DNA from: Terriglobales bacterium | Lineage (GTDB): Bacteria > Acidobacteriota > Terriglobia > Terriglobales > Acidobacteriaceae | DNA: 61,776 nucleotides | Assembly (NCBI GenBank): GCA_035573675.1 | Contig: DATMAB010000011.1 | Location: forward strand, 1-61,776 | Direction of reading: 5' to 3' | In this document: in pieces, positions 57,195 to 61,776 of the stretch | Layout of the letters: each line of letters starts with the position of its first letter | How positions within the stretch are numbered: the first letter of the stretch is position 1 | Made by a program: the position numbers and the translations under genes | The notes under the pieces: model-generated | What the model was told of the DNA's origin: nothing | Seen by the model: the letters and a program-made list of their open reading frames with translations, nothing else | Database searches by the model: none

Positions 57195-59498
57195 GCGCTT
57201 CAGACGGAGTATGGGCGCAGCCGCGGGGCCGAGCACGCGAAAGTCCGCCGGACGCGACTTCGCCGTGCTCTCGAACCAGCGACCCAGCAGGCCAGCCCAG
57301 CGCAGGGCGCGCTCCAGCTTGTCACTCCGGAGCAAGACGTTGGCGACGGCGGTGAACGGCGGGTAGCGCATCCAGCGGCGAAAGCGCAGTTCCTTTTCGA
57401 AGAAGCCTTCGTAGTCGTGCCGGGCGGCAAACTGGATGGCATAGTGCTCGGGGAAATAGGTCTGGAGGACGACGCGGCCGGGCGTGGAGCCGCGGCCGGC
57501 GCGCCCTGCGACCTGGGTGAGCAACTGAAAGGTGCGTTCGGCGGCGCGAAAGTCAGGAAAGCCGAGGGCGAAGTCCGCGCCCACGACGCCCACCAGCGTG
57601 ACCCCGTGGACGTCGTGCCCCTTGGCGATCATCTGCGTCCCCACCAGCAGGTCGAATTCGCCGGCATGGAAGGCGGCCAGAATGCGCTCGAAGTCGTGGC
57701 GTCCGCGAACGGTGTCGCGATCCAGGCGCCCGATGCGCGCCGTGGGAAACGCCGAGTGCAGGCGCTCTTCCAGCTTCTCTGAACCCGAGCCCAGGAAATA
57801 GACGTAGTCGCTGCCGCACTGCGGGCAGACACGGGGCACAGGCTGCTGATGCCCGCAGTAATGGCAGACCAGGCGGTTCATGCGCTTGTGGAAGGTGAGG
57901 GCGATGGCGCAATTGGCGCATTCGACCGTGCGTCCGCAGGCGCGGCAGAGCACGGCGGCGGAATAGCCCCGCCGGTTCAGCAGGATGATGGCCTGCTCGC
58001 CGCGCTCCAGTCGCTGGCGGACCTCGGCCAGCAGCGCGCGGGAAAACAGCTGGTCTTCGCCGGTCTCCTTGAACTCGGCGCGCATGTCCACGACTTCGAC
58101 CTCGGGCAGCGGGCGCTGCTCGACGCGCTGCCGCAACTCGAGGCGCGCGTACTTTCCCTGCTGCGCGTTGTAGAACGACTCCAGCGAAGGTGTGGCCGAA
58201 CCCATCACGACGGCGGCATCCAGGAACTTGGCGCGCATCACGGCCACGTCGCGAGCGTGATAGCGCGGGGTCTCCTCCTGCTTATAGGAAGAATCCTGCT
58301 CCTCATCGACCACGATCAGCCGCAGGTCCCGCACCGGCGCGAACACCGCTGAGCGCGTCCCGACGACGATGCGGGCCTCCCCCCGGCGGATGCGATGCCA
58401 CTGCTCGGCGCGCTCGCGCAAACTGAGAGCCGAATGGAGCAGCGCTACTTCATCGCCGAACACCTGCGCCAGATTGGCGGCCGCAGCCGGCGTGAGCCCG
58501 ATCTCCGGCACCAGCAAAATAGCGGAGCCGCCCGCCGCCAGCACCGACTGCATGGCGGCCAGATAGACCGCGGTCTTGCCCGAACCGGTGACGCCATACA
58601 GCAGCGTCACGGAGAACTTTCCGGCGCGCACGGCGGCCTCGATCTTCTCCAGCGCTTCCCGCTGTTCCCGGTTGAATTCCCAGCCGGCGCTGTGGGTGGC
58701 GGGCATGCGCGTGAGGCGAAAGCTTTCCGGCTCCTGCCGGATCTCGATGACGCCGCGCCGCACCAGCGTGCCCAGCGTCGTCCTGGGAATGGCAAGGTCG
58801 CGCAGCGCGTCCACCGGCAGCCGGCCGCCGGCCGCGGCCAGCGTCTCCACCAGCGTCTTCTGGTTGGCGTTGAGCTTCCCACTGACCTCGTGCAGCAGGG
58901 CCATGCGCTGCAGGCGCCGAGCATCGCGTGCCGCCGAAACATCCTGCCGCACCAGCCACTTCTTGCGCAGCATGCCCTCGAGCAGCGGGCGACCGGCGCC
59001 GGTGGCTGCGCGCAGTGAGGCTCCTCGCGCAGATTCGTGCCCCGCCAGGTAATCCAGCACGCGGTACTCGGTCATCTGCTCATCGGGAGTGCGCCGCGAG
59101 CGCGCGGACGAACCGCGCTCCGCGGATTCGTGCAGCGCGGCCAGGCCGGCCTCCGTGATGTTCCACACGATCTCGCGCTTCACCTCGGCCGCGAGCGGCA
59201 ACATGGTGCGAAACACCTCTCCCAGCGGCGCCAGGTAGTAGCCCGCGATCCAGTCGGCCAGCCGCAACAGGTCGGCGTCGAGAACCGGCTCTGCATCCAG
59301 CACGTCGATCACGGTCTTGGCCTCCACCGAGGGTGGCTTGTCGTGCAGTGCCGTGACCACGCCCGCCAGGCGCTGGCTGCGGAACGGCACCAGCACGCGC
59401 CCGCCGACCACCGGCGGCATCCGCCCGTCACCCGCCAGCCGATAGGTGAAGGTGATATCGAGGGGCACGGGCAGCGCGACATCGCAGAAGGAGGGCAT
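57051..59498 (-). CDS. priA: Primosomal protein N' (PriA helicase)
   Basis: Superfamily 2 DNA helicase that restarts stalled replication forks. The 815-residue protein has an N-terminal DNA-binding domain, with DITFTYRLAGDGRMPPVVGG and VLVPFRSQRLAGVVTALHDK. It has a Walker A motif in LLYGVTGSGKTAVYLAAM near residue 300 and a DEEQ box in LIVVDEEQDSSYKQEETPRY. The zinc-binding cluster is CRACGRTVECANCAIALTFH, then CHYCGHQQPVPRVCPQC (about residues 535-580). Helicase motifs V-VI are in LVGTQMIAKGHDVHGVTLVG and LTQVAGRAGRGSTPGRV. It is complete; its last 47 codons are duplicated at 55028-55171. Confidence 0.97.
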   Translation of the reverse strand: MPSFCDVALPVPLDITFTYRLAGDGRMPPVVGGRVLVPFRSQRLAGVVTALHDKPPSVEAKTVIDVLDAEPVLDADLLRLADWIAGYYLAPLGEVFRTMLPLAAEVKREIVWNITEAGLAALHESAERGSSARSRRTPDEQMTEYRVLDYLAGHESARGASLRAATGAGRPLLEGMLRKKWLVRQDVSAARDARRLQRMALLHEVSGKLNANQKTLVETLAAAGGRLPVDALRDLAIPRTTLGTLVRRGVIEIRQEPESFRLTRMPATHSAGWEFNREQREALEKIEAAVRAGKFSVTLLYGVTGSGKTAVYLAAMQSVLAAGGSAILLVPEIGLTPAAAANLAQVFGDEVALLHSALSLRERAEQWHRIRRGEARIVVGTRSAVFAPVRDLRLIVVDEEQDSSYKQEETPRYHARDVAVMRAKFLDAAVVMGSATPSLESFYNAQQGKYARLELRQRVEQRPLPEVEVVDMRAEFKETGEDQLFSRALLAEVRQRLERGEQAIILLNRRGYSAAVLCRACGRTVECANCAIALTFHKRMNRLVCHYCGHQQPVPRVCPQCGSDYVYFLGSGSEKLEERLHSAFPTARIGRLDRDTVRGRHDFERILAAFHAGEFDLLVGTQMIAKGHDVHGVTLVGVVGADFALGFPDFRAAERTFQLLTQVAGRAGRGSTPGRVVLQTYFPEHYAIQFAARHDYEGFFEKELRFRRWMRYPPFTAVANVLLRSDKLERALRWAGLLGRWFESTAKSRPADFRVLGPAAAPILRLKRDYRYHFVLKSASRKRLNETLRALIAYADSQKIPRTNVIVDVDALQLL

Positions 59499-59535
59499 CA
59501 GGGCTACCGACAGATTAACTCAGCAACGATGACAG

Positions 59536-59580
59536 AAGTGACTTGGTGATTTGGTGATTTGGAGATTTGGATTTGTTGCC
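59536..59580. repeat. Low-complexity (ttggtgatttgg) repeat
   Basis: Units gtgacttggtgatttggtga and tttggagatttggatttg lie between the divergence-free priA start and the glycosylase stop, both on the minus strand. Confidence 0.55.
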
Positions 59581-59596
59581 TTCGTGACCCGCGAGG

Positions 59597-59635
59597 TGTT
59601 TCGCTTATCGCTGATCGCTTATCGCTTTTGGCTCA
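59597..59635. repeat. Low-complexity (cgcttatcgctgat) repeat overlapping the glycosylase stop
   Basis: Units tcgcttatcgctgatcgctt and atcgcttttggc. The right end includes the last codons of the glycosylase gene. Confidence 0.5.
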
Positions 59636-60478
59636 AAGCTTCTCTTCCAAGCCAGTACGCCCTTTTGCCCGGAGTCCGAGATATTGCATCACCATTTGCA
59701 GGTCCTTCCAGGCTTCTTTCTTCTGGCGGGGGTCGCGCAGCAGAAAAGCCGGGTGATACGTCACGGCGAGCGGAATGCCACGGAAATCGTGCCAACTGCC
59801 GCGCAGCGCGGCCATGGACTGGTTGACCTCGAGCAGCGTGCGGGCGGCGACTGCGCCCAGGGCGACAATGACCCGCGGCGCGATGGCCTCAATCTGCCGC
59901 ATCAGAAACGGCGAGCAGGTATCGCACTCGTCACGCTCGGGCGTCCGGTTGCCCGGCGGGCGGCACTTCACGACGTTGGCGATGTACACGTCGCTGCGCT
60001 TGAGGCCCATGGCCTCGATCATCCTGTTCAGGAGCTGGCCGGCACGTCCTACGAACGGTTCGCCCTGCTCGTCCTCGTCGGCGCCCGGCCCTTCGCCGAT
60101 GAACATCAAGTCGGCGCGCGGATTGCCTACGCCGAAGACGATGTTCTTGCGTCCCTGGTGCAGCCGGCAGCGGGTGCAGTCGCCGATGTCTGCGCGGATC
60201 AGGCGCAGCGCCGCCGCCGGATCTTCCGCCCGGCGGATGGGCGCCAGCGCTCCGCCGCCCAAGTCGAGCAGCGCAAGCTGCGATGCATCCGGCATGGGCA
60301 CGGTTGCGGGGGATGGTTCGAGGCTGCGGGGAGCTTCCGCAGTGACGGGCCCTGCCGAATCGGCAGCCGCAACTACGGGTCGCCGATAAAGGTCGTAGAT
60401 GCCGAGGTCGCGATAGAACTCCAGGCGGGCGCGCAAAGCGCGGCGAAGTTCGGGATCTGCCAGCGGGCGGCCGGGCAT
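59633..60478 (-). CDS. Type 4-like uracil-DNA glycosylase (Fe-S)
   Basis: Removes uracil from DNA. The 281-residue protein has an N-terminal extension of about 100 residues ([20 protein letters not shown], then a Pro/Ala-rich linker). The catalytic domain has cysteines [20 protein letters not shown] and DECDTCSPF (Fe-S cluster), the motif [21 protein letters not shown] and [35 protein letters not shown] holds the conserved His-containing motif B. The pattern fits family 4 (thermophile-type) UDGs found in many bacteria. The start at 60478 is two bases from the coaBC stop, so both are probably co-transcribed. Confidence 0.92.
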   Translation of the reverse strand: MPGRPLADPELRRALRARLEFYRDLGIYDLYRRPVVAAADSAGPVTAEAPRSLEPSPATVPMPDASQLALLDLGGGALAPIRRAEDPAAALRLIRADIGDCTRCRLHQGRKNIVFGVGNPRADLMFIGEGPGADEDEQGEPFVGRAGQLLNRMIEAMGLKRSDVYIANVVKCRPPGNRTPERDECDTCSPFLMRQIEAIAPRVIVALGAVAARTLLEVNQSMAALRGSWHDFRGIPLAVTYHPAFLLRDPRQKKEAWKDLQMVMQYLGLRAKGRTGLEEKL

Positions 60479-60480
60479 GT

Positions 60481-61701
60481 TCAGCGGCCGGCTTCTGCCG
60501 GGGCGCGGCGGCGCTGCTTCAGCCGCACGACAGCGTCGAGCACGCGGTGTGCGACTTCCCACTTGGAAGTCTCGGGCACGTCGATCTGCTCGTCGGCGCT
60601 GAGGATGGTGACCGCGTTGCGTTCGGAATCAAAACCCACGCCCGGACGGGAGACGTCGTTGACCACAATGATATCGACAGGTTTCGATTGCAGCTTGCGG
60701 CGCGCGTTTTCCACTGTGTTTTCCGTTTCCGCCGCAAAGCCAATCAGAAGTTGCGTGGTGCGCGCCGCCCCGAGTTCCGCCAGGATGTCCGGGGTGGGAA
60801 CCAGATCGAGCGCCAGGTCACCGGTACGCTTGATCTTCTCCGCCGCCGCTTCCCGCGGCCGATAATCGCTGACCGCCGCGCACTTGATCACGATGCTGGA
60901 CTCGGCGAAGCGCGCCAGAACAGCAGTGCGCATCTCCTCTGCCGTTTCCACGCGGACCAACTCGGCAGCCGCAGGAGGTTCGAGCGCGACGGGTCCGCTC
61001 ACCAGGATGACGCGTGCTCCTCGCCGCAGTGCGGCCTCCGCCAGCGCATATCCCATGCGCCCGCTGGAGCGGTTGCTGAGGAAGCGCACGGGATCGATGG
61101 GCTCGCGCGTCGGACCTGCCGTGACCAGTACGGTTTCACCCGCCAGGTCCGGCACCGCGCCCAGCGCCTGGAGAACGGCGGCCACGATGGTTTCGTTCGC
61201 CGCCAGGCGGCCCGGACCGACCATGCCGCACGCCAGGTATCCGGAATCCGGCTCCACTACTCGCACACCGCGCCGGCGAAGCTTCTCCACGTTGGCGCGC
61301 GTCGCCGGATGCTCCCACATGTTGACGTTCATCGCCGGGGCCACCACCACCGGCGCGGTCGTGGCAAGGAACAGAGTGGTCAGGAAGTCGTCGGCCTGCC
61401 CGCTGGCGAACTTGGCGATGACGTCCGCCGTGGCCGGCGCCACCAGCAAGGCATCCGCCGACTGCGCCACCGCGATGTGCTCGACTGCGGAGTCGATGTT
61501 GGGCTCCGCGGCGCCCGCCCCGAACATGTCGGTGATGACCTTCTCGCCGGAGAGCGCGGCAAACGTGAGCGGCCGGACGAACTCCTGCGCCGCGCGCGTC
61601 ATCACCACTTGCACGCGCAGTCCCCGCTCCTGCAGCAGCCGCACGACCTCCGCCGCCTTGTAAGCGGCGATGCCGCCGGAGACACCCAGCACGACCTTCA
61701 T
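60481..61701 (-). CDS. coaBC: Bifunctional phosphopantothenoylcysteine decarboxylase/synthetase
   Basis: Catalyses two steps of coenzyme A synthesis. The N-terminal CoaC domain (residues 1-180) has GVSGGIAAYKAAEVVRLLQE (FMN binding), the His in SAVEHIAVAQSADALLVAPA, PAMNVNMWEHPATRANV, and the substrate-clamp Cys in GYLACGMVGPGRLA (about residue 155). The C-terminal CoaB domain has VLVTAGPTREPIDPVRFLSN and RSSGRMGYALAEAALRRGAR. The 406-residue length is normal. It begins the leftward coaBC-glycosylase-priA run. The residual gene upstream (at the window edge) is possibly rpoZ, its common neighbour. Confidence 0.96.
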   Translation of the reverse strand: MKVVLGVSGGIAAYKAAEVVRLLQERGLRVQVVMTRAAQEFVRPLTFAALSGEKVITDMFGAGAAEPNIDSAVEHIAVAQSADALLVAPATADVIAKFASGQADDFLTTLFLATTAPVVVAPAMNVNMWEHPATRANVEKLRRRGVRVVEPDSGYLACGMVGPGRLAANETIVAAVLQALGAVPDLAGETVLVTAGPTREPIDPVRFLSNRSSGRMGYALAEAALRRGARVILVSGPVALEPPAAAELVRVETAEEMRTAVLARFAESSIVIKCAAVSDYRPREAAAEKIKRTGDLALDLVPTPDILAELGAARTTQLLIGFAAETENTVENARRKLQSKPVDIIVVNDVSRPGVGFDSERNAVTILSADEQIDVPETSKWEVAHRVLDAVVRLKQRRRAPAEAGR

Positions 61702-61743
61702 GACTTGATTGTAGCGCAGGCGCGAAGAGGCCCGCGCCGCGGA

Positions 61744-61776
61744 CTAGCTGTGGCCGGCCGGCGGGTCGAGCAGTTC
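61744..61776 (-). CDS. C-terminal fragment of a gene cut by the window edge (possibly rpoZ)
   Basis: On the minus strand the last 33 bases read ELLDPPAGHS followed by a TAG stop at 61744-61746. The frame runs off the window edge. The rpoZ (RNA polymerase omega) gene commonly lies immediately upstream of coaBC, and its C terminus is short and variable, so rpoZ is a reasonable guess, but 10 residues cannot prove it. Confidence 0.3.
   Translation of the reverse strand, partial: ELLDPPAGHS

Overview
The window is a compact, GC-rich bacterial chromosome segment that is almost entirely coding, on both strands. No tRNA, rRNA, insertion sequence, prophage or CRISPR array was recognised. The organism is most likely a member of the Acidobacteriota (Koribacter/Terriglobia-like) or a close environmental relative. 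This is an inference from the gene set (PadR and SIMPL proteins, an HspR-controlled dnaK-dnaJ cluster, a CHASE2 cyclase, an Hfq-like protein with an N-terminal extension) and from recurring intergenic repeats such as TCATCCTGAGCGA and AGCCCAGCAC. Sequence alone cannot prove it.

Layout. 1-11739 (+): end of a TPR protein, rnc, two tandem signal peptidases, an AsmA-like protein, a left-handed beta-helix acyltransferase, a site-2-type protease, trpS, scpA, scpB, an rluB-type pseudouridine synthase and hisC. 12099-14299 (-): a ROK sugar kinase and mutM. 14687-16312 (+): purA and a small monooxygenase-fold protein. 16388-19236 (-): a tautomerase, ndk, sucD and sucC. 19494-25192: PadR regulator, secreted M48 protease with a secreted partner, CHASE2-adenylate cyclase, trpD, SIMPL protein. 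25203-30230 (-): beta-CASP nuclease, a peptidase-like protein lacking its catalytic Glu, rlmB, PAP2 phosphatase. 30316-34748 (+): thiolase, orphan LytTR regulator, purS, glmS. 35520-39211 (+): dnaK-dnaJ-hspR without grpE. 40029-51267 (+): histone-deacetylase-like protein, a 58-residue protein, ffh, peroxiredoxin, the rpsP-khpA-rimM-trmD-rplS-rnhB translation cluster, a MarR/membrane/methyltransferase cassette, tmk, holB, hfq-like. 51274-53287: dcd, an HU-type protein and a second M50 protease. 57051-61776 (-): priA, a type 4-like uracil-DNA glycosylase, coaBC and the tail of a gene that may be rpoZ.

The most unusual part is 53.3-57.2 kb, which is visibly less GC-rich than its surroundings. 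It holds a structured-looking non-coding stretch, a secreted HEFIH metallopeptidase-like protein, a broken copy of the priA 3' end, and two paralogous secreted proteins that each have the same palindrome (TGTTCC-N6-GGAACA) upstream. The priA end plus about 115 bp downstream is present twice in direct orientation (54909-55171 and 56933-57194), bracketing the paralogue pair.

A second theme is repeats. Many intergenic gaps carry short, degenerate, quasi-tandem phrases, such as aattgggaaatttgg. Two further dispersed families and several REP-like palindromes recur. One low-complexity tract lies in frame inside mutM, and trmD and the deacetylase-like gene also carry extra loops. One repeat supplies the rlmB stop codon.
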